The position numbers and the translations under genes were made by a program. A stretch of 64,000 nt of DNA from Branchipolynoe longqiensis. Lineage: Eukaryota; Annelida; Polychaeta; Phyllodocida; Polynoidae. The stretch covers positions 3,286,001-3,350,000 of the forward strand of contig CM059203.1 in NCBI GenBank assembly GCA_030323885.1, given 5' to 3'. Positions 47,201 through 54,657 of this stretch are shown here, in pieces; position 1 is the first letter of the stretch, and each line of letters starts with the position of its first letter. The notes under the pieces were generated by a model that did no database searches, was not told where the DNA came from, and saw only the letters and a program-made list of their open reading frames with translations.

Positions 47201-49995
47201 AAAAAAACCCTGACGAGTTAGAGCGTCTGTCTCCCGTGTTGGTAGATCGTGTGTTCGAACCATGGTCGAGTCAAACCGATGACTTAAAAATTGATATTAG
47301 CCTGGCACTCGGCATTATTAGGATAGGGCAAGGAGCAGTGGAATGAGGAAGACCAATCGTCCGCGATTGAAATTTCTCTTGCTTAATCGACTAATTAATG
47401 TACCCCAAAAATAAGGTCAGTTAGGGGTTTTTTTTAAAGGAAGGAATTTATTGCTGTACTTTCCAGCTAACGTCTATCAATTTCATATTGCGTTGTAAAT
47501 TCATGATATAGGGGATGTGGCAGTTTCTTCAAACAAATAGATTTGACTATTGGAATGATGACAGCTTCAGCTCAAAAGGACTAGTCATGATTTAATTTTG
47601 GCCTGGATGGCATTTTGTTGGTTTTTACGAGGTGTTCTCTGTGGCGGAGTGGTTAGAGTGTTTTACTTTTTTCTAGGTCGAACTCCTAATCTGAAGCTCA
47701 GTGGTTCGATTTCCCCATGCCCCCACCTCTACCAATTTGGATTTCCACCGCTCTGTATAACTTACAGCGACATCAAAGGCCAGTTGCTCTCATACCATGT
47801 CTATGTGGTGTAGGAGGTTAAAAATCCCTTGGGTCGGTAAAAGTGTAGGATCGGGCTTTCTATCGACAAACTGTCTAATGGTGAAAACAAGTCTATTCAG
47901 ACTTATCCATGATAGGCAGTATAAATCTTCTTTTTTTCTTTTCTTTTTTTTTTGTGACAAAAAAAAAAAGAACGCCTGAACCCTTCGATTTTATTTTTGT
48001 TTCTTTGTTATAAATATTTTATATTCATTGCTCGCGCACTGTTGTTCTAACCATAGACTACGTCAGCAAGAATTTACGCATGTTTTTTTTCAGCGCTGGG
48101 GTATTAGTGTTCCAGTCATAGACTGCAGCAGCAAAATAATTCATGCAAGTCTCAGGGTTCGTGTGTACGCGAGATGGAAAGTCTTGAAAATTCTTGAAAA
48201 TTCTCTAACTTCACTCGCCCCATTTTAAGGCCTTGCCTTGAATTTTACCTATTTTGGGTAATTAGTCTTGAAAAGTCTTGAATTCCATGAAACTGTCTCC
48301 GCTGAGCTAAATTAGTATGAAATTGCCATTCGTCATTGTTGGTTTTTCCTGAAATCCAAATGAAAATAGTCTTGAATTCCTATCAAAAACAGCCTTGAAA
48401 AGCCTTGAAATAGCCTTGAATTCCATATCTTCACATGTGTACGACGGACCCTATATATAACATAGTATATTATGGGAGTATAAACAAAAGACAGCGTACC
48501 TCACAATTAACTCTACCTGAGCTAGATGCGTGTTTGCACTGCGAGGTTCCTTGTCGGCTTTGTATGACATATCGGTATCATGTATTTTTAGCATATTACT
48601 TATTAGAAAATACAAAGAATATTAATGAGTTTATAAGAAGTGTTGGGCGTGTGTTTGATGAATATTAGTCAGGATTCATTTTCACAATTGCTTTCGTGTT
48701 AGCTTTGCTTTCTCTTTTGCTCTTTCTCGCATTCACGTTTGGCGTCACATACGCTTCCACATTCACTTTTGCATCTGATTTTGCATCCGCCTTTGCATCC
48801 GCTTTTGTATTTGCTTTTGCATCTGCTTTTGCATCCGCTTTTTCATCCACTTTTGCATCCGCTTTTGCATTCAAATTCGCTTTTGTTTTGCATTTGCATC
48901 TGCTTTCGTATTCGCTTTCACTTACACTTTTCCATATCCTCTTTCACTTTTGCATTTATTTGCTTTCGCATGAACTTTCACATCAGCCTTCACAACTGCT
49001 TTTGCATCCGCTTTTGCATGAACTTTCACACCAGCCTTCGCAACTGCTTTCGCATCAACTTTCACATCAGCCATCGCAACTGCTTTCGCATTTGATTTCC
49101 CATCAGCTTTCACATCAGCCTTCGCAACTGCTTTTGCATCTGCTTTCGCATGTGCTTTTGCATGTGCTTTTGCATCTGCTTTCACATCTGCTTTCGCATC
49201 CGCTTCCATATCATCATCCGTTTTCGCGTCCCCTTTTGCGTCCCCTTTCGTGTCTGCTTTCGCATCCCCTTTCGTGTCCGCTTTCGCCTCCGCTTTCGCC
49301 TCCGCTTTCGCCTCCGCTTTCGCTTCTGCTTTCGCCTTCGCTTTCACATCCGCTTTTGCATCCGCTTTCGCATCCCCTTTCGCATCCGCTTTCGCATCAA
49401 CTTTTACATCCGCTTTCGCATCAACTTTTACATCCGCTTTCGCATCAACTTTTACATCCGCTTTCGCATCAACTTTTACATCCGCTTTCGCATCAACTTT
49501 TACATCCGCTTTCGCATCAACTTTTGCTTTCCCATTTGCATCTGCTTTCGCATCTCTTTTCCCATCTGCTTTCACACCGTCCTGATATGACCTTAGGTGT
49601 TGCTAGGACGTAAAACAACAAACAAACATTTTTCGCATCTGCTTTCACATCTGCTTTCGCATCCAATTTCGCATCCACTTTCGCATACACTTTCGCATCT
49701 GCGTTTCATTCACTTTTACATTGGCTATTCAGAATATAGGCATATATGTGTATATATGCGTACATATTCATATATGTATATCATAATCATCATATATATA
49801 TTTATTTATATATATATTTAATATTTATAATATACATATATATATAGATATATATATATACATATATATAAGCTCATGCAGTGTACAGTGCCAACCCGCA
49901 TACAGGTCTGCCGGCCATTGTTGTCTGCCCGTAATTACACCTTTGTGGTTGCAATTACGGACTGACCACTATGCGGGTTTGCACCATATATGTAG

Positions 49996-50029
<34 letters not shown>

Positions 50030-50205
50030 CGATTATGATATACATATATGAATATGTATGCATATATACACAGATATGCCTATATTCTGAATAGCCAATG
50101 TAAAAGTGAATGAAATGCAGATTCCGAAAGTGGATGCGAAAGTGGATGCGAAAGCAGATGTGAAAGCCGATGCGAAAGATGTGAAAGCAGATGGGAAAAG
50201 AGATG

Positions 50206-50261
<56 letters not shown>

Positions 50262-53200
50262 TGCACATACACCACACATAATTTATACTGCATTACACTA
50301 ACCGGGAAGCCTCCATCAAACATGTCTGAAATGTGTGCTAAAAGTTCAGGAATGTTGGCAAGCTTCCGTTTTCCGGTTACAGACCAGCTGGACGGTTTGG
50401 AGACAATGGCTCGTCAGCTGCAAAGTCAAGTTCCCAGGTGAGTGCTCAGCTGTGCTTAACTTAGTTCTATCCTCCGTCACCAGGTGGCAGATCTATCTAG
50501 TTGGAACGCTGCATAGTCGTCCTTGACCTTGTGCTGCTCCCCGGGACTGCCCTGTGTTGACTGGGACGTCCCGGTCAGGTTAGCGACTGGTGCTGCCATC
50601 TGATGGGAAATAGCGACACTATGTTTCGGCTGTCTATGGCGCCATCTGGTGGTTCAGATAGACACCGCCACTTTCGGGGATTTGGGTGACAGTTCACTCA
50701 CATATATATATTGCGCAGTCTGATGTTTTTTTTTCTTTAGTTGGTCTCATTTTATTTATATAAATCTCTTAGGTTTATTAGATCAAAATTCATACCATAG
50801 TTTTATTATTCGTCATTTACTTTATTTTGAAGTAGCTTTATTTGTAATAGGTTACATTTAGATATATGGACCAAACGGGATGACCGAATGAGTTAGAGCA
50901 TCCGTCTCCCGTGTTGGTAGACCATGGAATCATGGGTTCGAGCCCTGGTCGAGTCAAACAAATGACTTAATAATTTATACTTGTCTCGGCGTTATTAGGA
51001 CATGGCAAGGACTGGTTGGCTCAGTGTCAGGATAATGTGACTGAGTGGGATATCAGGTCATCGTGCTGGTGGCCTGGTCTCCCAGTGGGGCAGCACTATA
51101 AAGTCGCCATGAGTGCGCACTGTCACAAGTCGGTACCCGTCCTGATATGACCTTAGATGTTGCTAGAACTTCTTCATCATGTCCTTCCACCAGTTATCTC
51201 AAGGGATTTTCGAGCAGAGGTATGATCTTTATTTGTGGGACGTGCTCTCGGTGGTGGATGGTGGTAGCAGGATTTGCAATCAGATAGCTGATTCCCAGGG
51301 CCGCGATGTGGATGCTCCTGCTGTGGCCAGTTTGTCGATAGAAAGCCCGGGCCTACACTTTTAACGACCCAAGGGATTTTTAACCTCCCACACCACATAG
51401 ACATGGTATGAGAGCAACCGGCCTTTGATGACACTGTAAGTTAGACACAGCGGTGGAAATCCAAATTGGCAGAGGTGGGGGGGGGGGGGGCACAGGGAAT
51501 CGAACCGCCAACCCTGAGATCAGGCATCCGACCTAGAAAAAAGTCAGACACTCTAACCACTCTGCAACAGAGAACACCACTAGGACGTAAAACAACAACA
51601 AACAATTTTAGATATACAGTAAAACCTCTCTAAATGGACGGATCTCGGTCCCGACTTTAAGTGGTCCATGAGATAGTTAGAATATCCTTATAATGGTATT
51701 ATTGGGACCCAAATAAAACGATCGATATAGGGGAGTGGTGGATCTGTGGAGGGGTCGGTATAGAGAGGTTTTACTGTAGCATTATTCTTGATGTGCATGT
51801 CGAATCCTACCTTTGTTTACCCATTATTTATAGTGTTGCAGAATATGTAGCACAACTAAAGTACACTAGTAAAAATATGTTGGAAATATAGCATAACACT
51901 TAGGTTAGATCTCGGCTTCTCTTTTTGAAAATACAGTAAGACCTCTCTAAATTGACCGACCTCGGGACCGACTTTAACTGGTCCATTTAGGGAGGTGGTC
52001 GGCTTAGGCAGTTAGAATATGGTTACAATGGCATTGTTGGGACCGAAATAAAGCGATCGCTATAGGGGAGTGGTTGATATGTGGAGGTGGTCGGTTAGAG
52101 AGGTTTTACTGTAGTTCTGCAATTGGATTATGCGGCTTTATCTCAAGTCGAGAAAGGCACCTGTATTTTTAGTTCATCCCTGATGAGAAGCACGTTTTCC
52201 TTTAAAAGTTACAGTAAATCCTCTCTTAATTAACCGACATTGGGACCGACTTTAAGTGGTCCATTTAGGGAGGTGGAATATGGTTACAATGGTGTTGTTG
52301 GGACCGAAATAAAGCGATCGATATAGGGGAGTGGTTGATCTGTGGGGGTGGTCGGTTAGATTTTACTGTAATTCAATTATAGTTAAAGCTGCATAGTCCG
52401 ATGAAATATCAAATTTTCAAAACCAAACCAATTATCTAGATTTGATTTGACATATCTGATTTAGATTGTGATGCACTTATTAAGCATTTGTTTCTGCGTA
52501 GAAGGCAATACTGAGTCAATTTAACAGAACCTGTTACTGCAGAAGTCTATGGTGTCAGAGTTTTGGCAAGCTTGCCAAAACTAATTTTCCATGTTTGCAC
52601 TCAAAATATCTCAAAAGTTTACCATTTAAAATAAAAGTAACTTTGAACTAATGTAAAGTAGATACTAGTGATCGATCTAATATATTTATCTCAGAAAAAG
52701 TACAGAAATTCAAAACCATCGGAATCTGCAACTTTAACTACCATTTATTTAAAGTTGCATAGTCTGATGGTTTTGACTTTCTGTCATTTTCATAGATACA
52801 AGTTTTAGGACGATCGTTTAAAACTCTTAGATTAACTTGAAGTAATTTTGATTTAAAATGGCTGACTTCGGAGATATTTGAAGCGCACACATGTTAAATT
52901 AATTTTGGCAAGCACGCCAAAATCTGACACCATAGGCTTCTTCAGTAACAGGTTCTATTAAATTTACTCAGTATTCGCTTCTATGTGGCGACCAATCTTT
53001 AATAAGTGCATCAGTATCTACTGGTGCAGTCACACTACGACGCTTCTCCCGGCGACCCGTCAGCGTTGAAAATAAAATCTTGCGCGTCGAGAAACGTCCA
53101 GGTTTTCGGCGGTTTGGGGAAAAAGATCGGCGTCAGCGCGGCGCATTATGCGCGCGCGGCCAACGTGTGTCGACGCGTTGGGGAAAAAAAAGACAAAAGT

Positions 53201-54657
53201 TTGCGCAACGTCTTCATCTAACCTTATATGTTGCTAGGGCATAAAACAAAAACGCCCCAGTTTGCCGCAACGTGTGAGCAACGACCCTCCCGCGCGCGCG
53301 CCGTCTTCCTAGCGTTCCCATAACGTTATTCCGGCGAGTCCAACGCATCGCGACGCGCCCCTAACATCCTTACCCATATATTTGCGCGCGCTGCCGGTCG
53401 TTGGTTTTTTTTGACACGCTTAAAACCTTGGGCGACCGGCAACGTGCGCCGACGTTGTCCGCCGACCATCAACGTCAAGGATAGTGTACCGACGTGTACC
53501 GACGCGCTCATAACGCGCCACCAGCGCATCCAGACGTTTCACATAATATCGCCCAAAATCACTACACGTTGCCGTGTCGCCGGCGAGAAGCGTCGTAGTG
53601 TGACTGCACCATAAGTTAGATATGTAGAATCAAATCTAGGTCAGTGTTTTGATTTTGAAAAATTTGATTCTTTCATTGGACTGTGCAGCTTTAATCCAAC
53701 TGTACTTAACCATCGTCAATTTAATATTTAGTTAAAGCTGCATAGTCCGATAAAGCATCAAGTTTTCAAAATCAAAACAATTATTTAGATTTGATTCTAC
53801 ATATCTAACTTAGATACTGATGTGTTTATTAAGTATTTGTTGCCACACAGAAGGGAACACTCAGGCAATTTAATAGAACCTGTGACTGCAGAAGCCTATG
53901 GTGTCAGAGTTTTGGTGTGCTTGCCAAAATTATTTTCAAATCTTTGAATTTCAAATATCTCAAAAGGTAGCCATTTCAATTAAAAGTTAATTCAAACTAA
54001 AGTAAGGTAGATTATAATGATCAATTTAATATACTGAACTCAGAAAAATGTCAGAAACTCAGAACCATCGGACTATGCAACTTTAAAGTTATTTATGTTC
54101 TGTAGGTTGGTTGGTTGTTGGAGTTTTACTTCCTGGCAACTTCTAAGGTCATATCAGGACGGGTACCGACGAGTGACAGTGCGCGGTACCGGGCGCCGTG
54201 GCCGAATTGGTAGAGCGTGGGCGTTGCGTGCGGGAGATCGGCAGTTCAATTCCCGGTCGAATCAAACCGATGACTTATAAATCAAATTGATACTTGTCGC
54301 TTCCTAGCCTGGCACTCAGCATCAATAGGATAGGACAAGGACTGGTTTGCTCAGTATCAGGATAGTGTGGGATAATGGGTCATGGTGCCGGTCGCCTGAT
54401 TTCCTAGTAGGGCAGCTCTATATAGTCCCCATGAGTGTGCACTGTCACAAGTCGGTACCTGTCCTGATATGACCTTAGATGTTACCAGGACGTAAATCTC
54501 CAACAACCAACACTCATGATTCAAGCCTAGCGTGACTGTGGCCTTACATTTCGTTTCCCTTTTTAGTGACAGCGACGAGATGTACCTGAAGGAGATAAGC
54601 GCAGCATTGGCTCTGACGTCACTCAAACTGGGACGCAGGACCTACTTCCGGCCATGA
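28541..54657 (+). CDS. MKX: Mohawk (MKX) TALE homeobox transcription factor, whole spliced gene
   Basis: Six exons (28541-29235, 42552-42708, 45805-46048, 46670-47128, 50383-50437, 54567-54657) join into one frame of 566 codons plus TGA. Donor phases 2, 0, 1, 1 and 2 all match the following exons, and every intron is GT-AG. MKX is a nuclear DNA-binding protein of the Iroquois-related TALE group, known in vertebrates for tendon and muscle differentiation. The homeodomain is at about residues 239-300, with PLKHWLYRH in helix 1, the TALE loop NPYP and WFANARRRL in helix 3 (Ala at position 50 as in Iroquois). Downstream KYKASILQRYLQD, HPSGSLSSHDYED and YLKEISAALALT resemble vertebrate MKX segments, which separates it from IRX. 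At 566 residues it is longer than the roughly 350-residue vertebrate protein, mainly by an N-terminal extension and acidic tracts. Exons are GC-rich against AT-rich introns. Confidence 0.92.
29230..29617 (+). repeat. 42-bp minisatellite at the exon 1 donor
   Basis: Units contain AACAGGTNAGTGCAAC and CATGAATTAGAA-like blocks. It begins at the exon 1 donor, continues to the M10 insertion and resumes at 30222-30400. Several units keep donor-like GGTGAG or GGTAAG. Confidence 0.7.
29621..30217 (+). mobile_element. M10 element with internal GCATTC hexamers, TTAA-flanked
   Basis: Inverted ends GCTAAGATTCCTTATAC (left) and GTATAAGGAATCTTAGC (right), flanked by TTAA at 29617-29620 and 30218-30221. 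This is the duplication typical of piggyBac-type elements. Internally a (GCATTC)n run near 30083-30120 and a complementary-rich left part. An S1 tail fragment sits at about 29780-29880. Confidence 0.82.
30400..30712 (+). mobile_element. S1 SINE (T1), degenerate head
   Basis: B-box remnant (GTGTTCGAATCCC), full body (CCTGGTGCTCAGTACTACTA) and T1 tail with CAACAACC. Confidence 0.75.
30714..30896 (+). mobile_element. M6 element
   Basis: Left end AGTAAAGCCTATTTAAATCG, right end GAGAGGTTTTACTGTA; interior GCGATCGATATAGAGCAGTGG matches the other M6 copies. Confidence 0.75.
31235..31632 (+). mobile_element. M1 element carrying an S1 tail insert
   Basis: M1 ends intact. At about 31278-31331 an S1 T1 tail (TGATATGACCTTAGATGTTG ... 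AACAAAC) interrupts the body after GTCATTTTCC. Confidence 0.75.
31668..32504 (-). mobile_element. M1 element (antisense) split by M3
   Basis: M1 termini at both ends. The body is broken at about 31720-32202 by one or two copies of M3, whose ends read ACAGTACAACCCCGTTAAACC and GGTTTAACNGGGTTANACTGTA. TA flanks the insert. M3 sequence repeats the GGTTAATCCAA motif. Confidence 0.75.
32505..33940. other. No gene seen in 1.4 kb of MKX intron 1
   Basis: Mostly single-copy, AT-rich intron sequence. A GC-richer island near 33180-33215 (GCGGCGCGGTGCATTGCGG) is the only feature that stands out. I find no exon here that would fit MKX. Confidence 0.5.
33941..34278 (+). mobile_element. S4 SINE, copy 1
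   Basis: tRNA-like head (CAGGACGTAGCTCTGGTGG), conserved middle (AACCAGTGGTCCACAACTGG, CTGTGGGAAAGTGCATATAA) and 3' end (CAATGTGCTCTAGAG, then TTAAATCAAACAAA). This 3' half resembles a SINE family I associate with molluscs (recalled, not searched). Confidence 0.82.
34290..34615 (-). mobile_element. S1 SINE, degenerate
   Basis: Antisense body (CTGCCAAACTGGGAGACCC, CACTCAGCAACATTATCCTG) and a decayed head. Confidence 0.6.
35192..35646. mobile_element. M9 inverted-repeat element
   Basis: Ends (TA)GGCCGTAATCGATTAA and TTAATCGATTACGCCC are inverted repeats of about 40 bp that continue through ACCCGAGTGACTCGGGT-like blocks. About 450 bp, non-coding. The flanks 34620-35190 and 35647-36040 are AT-rich and unassigned. 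Confidence 0.78.
36043..36611 (+). mobile_element. M11 element with two internal 210-bp units
   Basis: Imperfect inverted ends TAGACCCCTTTCAATG and TGAAATAGGCCTA, flanked by TA. Inside are two tandem units of 210 bp (TTATTCAAAATTAATAGAAA begins at 36151 and again at 36361). Confidence 0.78.
37034..37352 (+). mobile_element. S4 SINE, copy 2
   Basis: Full-length S4 from CGGGACGTAGCTCGGGCGG to GGCGTCGTTAAATAAAACG. An S1 scrap (36960-37030) precedes it. Confidence 0.82.
37354..37712 (-). mobile_element. M1 element, antisense
   Basis: Starts TTAAAGCTGCATATTCGGATG, ends CATCGGACTATGCTACTTTAA; 359 bp, body intact. Confidence 0.85.
37765..38131 (-). mobile_element. M10 element, copy 2
   Basis: Ends GCTAGCATTCCTTACAC and GTATAAGGAATCTTAGC. 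Interior has (GAATGC)n and (AAATGC)n runs (37800-37920), in the opposite orientation to the copy at 29621. Followed at 38135-38300 by an S1 body fragment. Confidence 0.75.
38742..41841 (-). mobile_element. M11 element, larger copy, split by a LINE
   Basis: Ends GACCTATTTCATG and TGAAATAGGTCTA. Contains about five tandem units of roughly 205 bp, each with ATTAATTTTGAATAAAATA and CTCTAAAACCACACCACC. One unit is interrupted at 39159-41279 by the LINE. The smaller copy at 36043 has two units. Confidence 0.8.
39159..41279 (-). mobile_element. 5'-truncated LINE with open reverse transcriptase frame
   Basis: On the minus strand the frame is open from the 5' boundary near 41279, without a start codon, down to TAG at 39285-39287: about 660 residues. 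Reverse transcriptase motifs in order, numbering from the TTG codon at 41258: YRPIALASILSKIFE (about 270), LDASKAFDR (334), GVCQGGILSP (385), the catalytic YADD (about 430), and a C-terminal region with VAYNDIMRLLLRLPR. The apurinic endonuclease domain expected at the N-terminus is absent. About seven residues seem missing after AFDRV relative to the usual spacing. The 3' end is AATAAAGAATTGAAT with ATTGA-like tail repeats. A 6-bp duplication ATATTA lies at 39153-39158 and 41280-41285. Best placed near the CR1/L2/Rex1 side of the Jockey group. An open frame in a truncated copy implies recent insertion. Confidence 0.88.
41930..42480. mobile_element. S1 SINE fragments upstream of exon 2
   Basis: 41930-42135 is an S1 body in plus sense. 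42174-42298 is a plus-sense H2 head (CCGGACGCAGTGGCC). 42299-42480 is an antisense S1 body and head. The last two form an inverted pair ending about 70 bp before exon 2. Confidence 0.65.
42552..42708 (+). CDS. MKX: MKX exon 2 (homeodomain helices 1 and 2)
   Basis: Acceptor ...TTCCATCATAG at 42550-42551, donor CCCAG|GTAAGC at 42709. The first base completes the split Arg codon from exon 1 (AG|G), then RPVHERFRQKRQTLQDM, ARPLKHWLYRHRANPYP, TREEKAQLARWSS and MTLTQ. QDMARPLK and NPYP are MKX and TALE hallmarks. An in-frame alternative acceptor three bases downstream (AG at 42553-42554) would drop one Arg. The exon ends on a codon boundary (phase 0), directly before helix 3. It is easy to miss because the frame contains no long ORF of its own. 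Confidence 0.93.
42992..43325 (+). mobile_element. S4 SINE, copy 4 (full length)
   Basis: From GGAGCGGAACGTAACTCAGG to GGCGTCATTAAATAAAAC. All S4 blocks are present. Confidence 0.85.
43470..44058. mobile_element. M1 fragments with insert
   Basis: 43470-43555 is an antisense M1 end. 43552-44058 is a sense M1 whose body is interrupted at about 43675-43836 by a CAAT-repeat-led insert of unknown class. Confidence 0.65.
44060..44570. other. No gene seen
   Basis: Intron 2 sequence with a short G-run (44155-44168). TACTCGCAGGACACGGGTGA at about 44196 and TACTGCGAGTACAGGGTGAA at about 44512 may be the ends of one short element; unassigned. Confidence 0.35.
44571..44790 (+). repeat. R8 repeat, longest copy
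   Basis: GATTGATTGGTGGTTGCTTT, GCAGCATAGGCCATATTC, ATCGCTTTTACATGTAAAAG and TGCCAATAGACACTCAT in the same order as at 20230-20400. It contains the palindrome CTTTTACATGTAAAAG. Class unknown. Confidence 0.65.
44949..45047. other. Two adjacent hairpins in intron 2
   Basis: GTTTGAGTGTCAG (44949-44961) pairs with CTGACACTCAAAC (44968-44980). CACTCCATAGCAC (44980-44992) pairs with GTGCTATGGAGTG (45035-45047), enclosing a third stem CATACAC/GTGTATG. Arms are perfect. Confidence 0.75.
45050..45800. other. No gene seen (end of intron 2)
   Basis: AT-rich, unassigned. The last 30 bases supply the exon 3 acceptor tract. Confidence 0.5.
45805..46048 (+). CDS. MKX: MKX exon 3 (homeodomain helix 3 and acidic region)
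   Basis: Acceptor TCGCATTTCGCCAG at 45803-45804, donor CTGG|GTGAGT at 46049 leaving one base. Encodes VSNWFANARRRLKNTV, the recognition helix with the invariant W, F, N and R, then TDPDLSWGRRVQLYN and GNAERLSVCSDEEED. NTV..PDLSW and GNAERLSV are MKX-specific neighbours of the homeodomain. A run of Glu follows (DIEEEEENLG), then a Gln/Ser-rich end. Confidence 0.95.
46088..46627 (+). mobile_element. M1 remnant and S1 SINE filling intron 3
   Basis: 46088-46300 is a decayed M1. 46340-46627 is an S1 SINE lacking most of its head, with T1 tail (GGACGTAAAACTCCAAC). The SINE ends about 43 bp before exon 4, so its 3' end abuts the acceptor region. Confidence 0.75.
46670..47128 (+). CDS. MKX: MKX exon 4 (Asp-rich tract and conserved MKX motif)
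   Basis: Acceptor tract CTGCTCCATTCTGCAG ending 46669. The first two bases complete G|AT. An in-phase alternative acceptor at 46689-46690 would remove seven residues. Encodes a His/Pro-rich start, a tract of Asp/Asn from GAC and AAT codons (NDNDNDDVNDDVDDDD), Ser/Gly repeats (SGNVTSGSGSG), then KYKASILQRYLQD and HPSGSLSSHDYEDW. These last match the vertebrate MKX segments recalled as YKSSLLNRYLND and HSGSFSSNEFEE. Donor GAAG|GTCAGT at 47129, one base left. Confidence 0.92.
47205..47410 (+). mobile_element. S1 SINE (H1-T2)
   Basis: Partial H1 head (GAGTTAGAGCGTCTGTCTCC), shortened body and T2 end (GGAATGAGGAAGACCAATCG). Confidence 0.75.
47631..47929 (+). mobile_element. S3 SINE, copy 3
   Basis: Full S3 unit from GGTGTTCTCTGTGGCGGAG to GGCAGTATAAATCTTC, followed by a T-rich tail. 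Confidence 0.82.
47950..48665. other. No gene seen
   Basis: Intron 4 sequence. Repeated CTTGAAAATTC/CTTGAATTCC words (48180-48425) suggest a short decayed tandem repeat. Confidence 0.4.
48670..49575. repeat. Hexamer-based array (TTTCGCATCCGC family)
   Basis: About 900 bp of 6- and 12-bp units such as GCATCCGCTTTC and GCATCAACTTTTACATCC. Because the period is a multiple of three, several frames stay open on both strands (Ala/Lys/Asp-rich on minus, Phe/Ala/Ser- or His/Leu-rich on plus). An S1 tail lies at 49578-49628. Confidence 0.92.
49632..50205. repeat. Inverted duplication around a central hairpin
   Basis: Left arm about 49632-49800 and right arm about 50022-50205 are inverted copies, including TTACATTGGCTATTCAGAAT and its complement and the flank of the hexamer array. 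The spacer holds (TA)n and a 105-bp hairpin (49883-49988) with arms AACCCGCATA and TATGCGGGTT. Confidence 0.85.
50383..50437 (+). CDS. MKX: MKX exon 5 (55-bp microexon)
   Basis: Acceptor CCGTTTTCCGGTTACAG ending 50382 and donor CCCAG|GTGAGT at 50438. Entered in phase 1 (G|AC gives Asp) and left in phase 2 (AG|T gives Ser), so it encodes QLDGLETMARQLQSQVP between exons 4 and 6. I recognise no motif in these residues. The evidence is two good splice sites and exact phase agreement with both neighbours, since skipping it would shift the frame into exon 6. Confidence 0.8.
50714..50870 (+). mobile_element. M1 remnant
   Basis: Weak matches to the M1 left half (GCAGTCTGATG, TTTTGAAGTAGCTTTATTTG). 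Confidence 0.4.
51167..51325. other. Unassigned insert beside S3
   Basis: Single-copy-looking 160 bp with a frame reading FHQLSQGIFEQRYDLYLWD and more. Not recognised. It may be cargo carried with the adjacent S3 copy or an older insertion. Confidence 0.35.
51328..51582 (-). mobile_element. S3 SINE, antisense
   Basis: From GTCGATAGAAAGCCCGG to CTGCAACAGAGAACACC. Contains a G-run of 12 or more near 51478. Confidence 0.78.
51616..52370 (+). mobile_element. Three M6 elements in a row
   Basis: Copies at 51616-51780, 51932-52113 and 52211-52370, all in the same orientation, each with CAGTAAAACCTCTCTAA-like left and AGGTTTTACTGTA-like right ends. They are separated by unrelated DNA, so these are separate insertions or a segmental duplication. 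Confidence 0.8.
52383..52737 (-). mobile_element. M1 element, antisense
   Basis: 355 bp, TTAAAGCTGCATAGTCCGATG to CATCGGAATCTGCAACTTTAA. Confidence 0.85.
52749..53694 (+). mobile_element. M1 element split by M4
   Basis: M1 ends at 52749 and 53694. The body stops at CAGTATCTA (53020) and resumes with TAAGTTAGATATG (53612), with M4 in between. Confidence 0.82.
53021..53611. mobile_element. M4 element, perfect 27-bp TIRs
   Basis: 591 bp, GC-rich. Both ends read TGGTGCAGTCACACTACGAC, then GCTTCTC, inward without mismatch, and similarity continues through CCGGCGAC. TA flanks. Interior is rich in CGACG and GCGCG words; an S1 tail scrap lies at 53219-53255. Non-coding. Confidence 0.87.
53732..54086 (-). 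mobile_element. M1 element, antisense
   Basis: TTAAAGCTGCATAGTCCGAT to CATCGGACTATGCAACTTTAA; more diverged than the copy at 52383. Confidence 0.82.
54100..54512. mobile_element. Inverted S1 pair before exon 6
   Basis: An antisense S1 tail (54103-54182) abuts a full sense S1 with H2 head (54186-54512, CCGGGCGCCGTGGCC to GGACGTAAATCTCC). Their tails could pair. They lie about 55 bp from exon 6. Confidence 0.78.
54567..54657 (+). CDS. MKX: MKX exon 6 (C-terminus)
   Basis: Acceptor TTTCGTTTCCCTTTTTAG ending 54566. The first base completes Ser (AG|T), then DSDEMYLKEISAALALTSLK, LGRRTYFRP and TGA at 54655-54657. The segment parallels the vertebrate MKX stretch recalled as DDTYWKEINAAMALTNLAQG. 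The reading frame itself contains a TGACGTCA (54614-54621). The first AATAAA I noticed downstream is at 57679-57684, so the 3' UTR end is unknown. Confidence 0.92.

Larger units (their letters stand above)
50873..51605 (+). mobile_element. S1 SINE (H1-T1) split near its tail
   Basis: H1 head and body run from 50873 to GATGTTGCTAG at about 51166. The missing tail (TAGGACGTAAAACAAC) reappears at 51581. The insert between carries 51167-51325 and an antisense S3 copy (51328-51582). Confidence 0.8.

Noticed and set aside
48696..49613. 305-codon plus-strand and 217-codon minus-strand frames (His/Leu-, Ala/Lys/Asp-rich)
   Set aside because: Both come from a 6/12-bp tandem repeat, which keeps several frames open at once. 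No domain, and it lies in an MKX intron.
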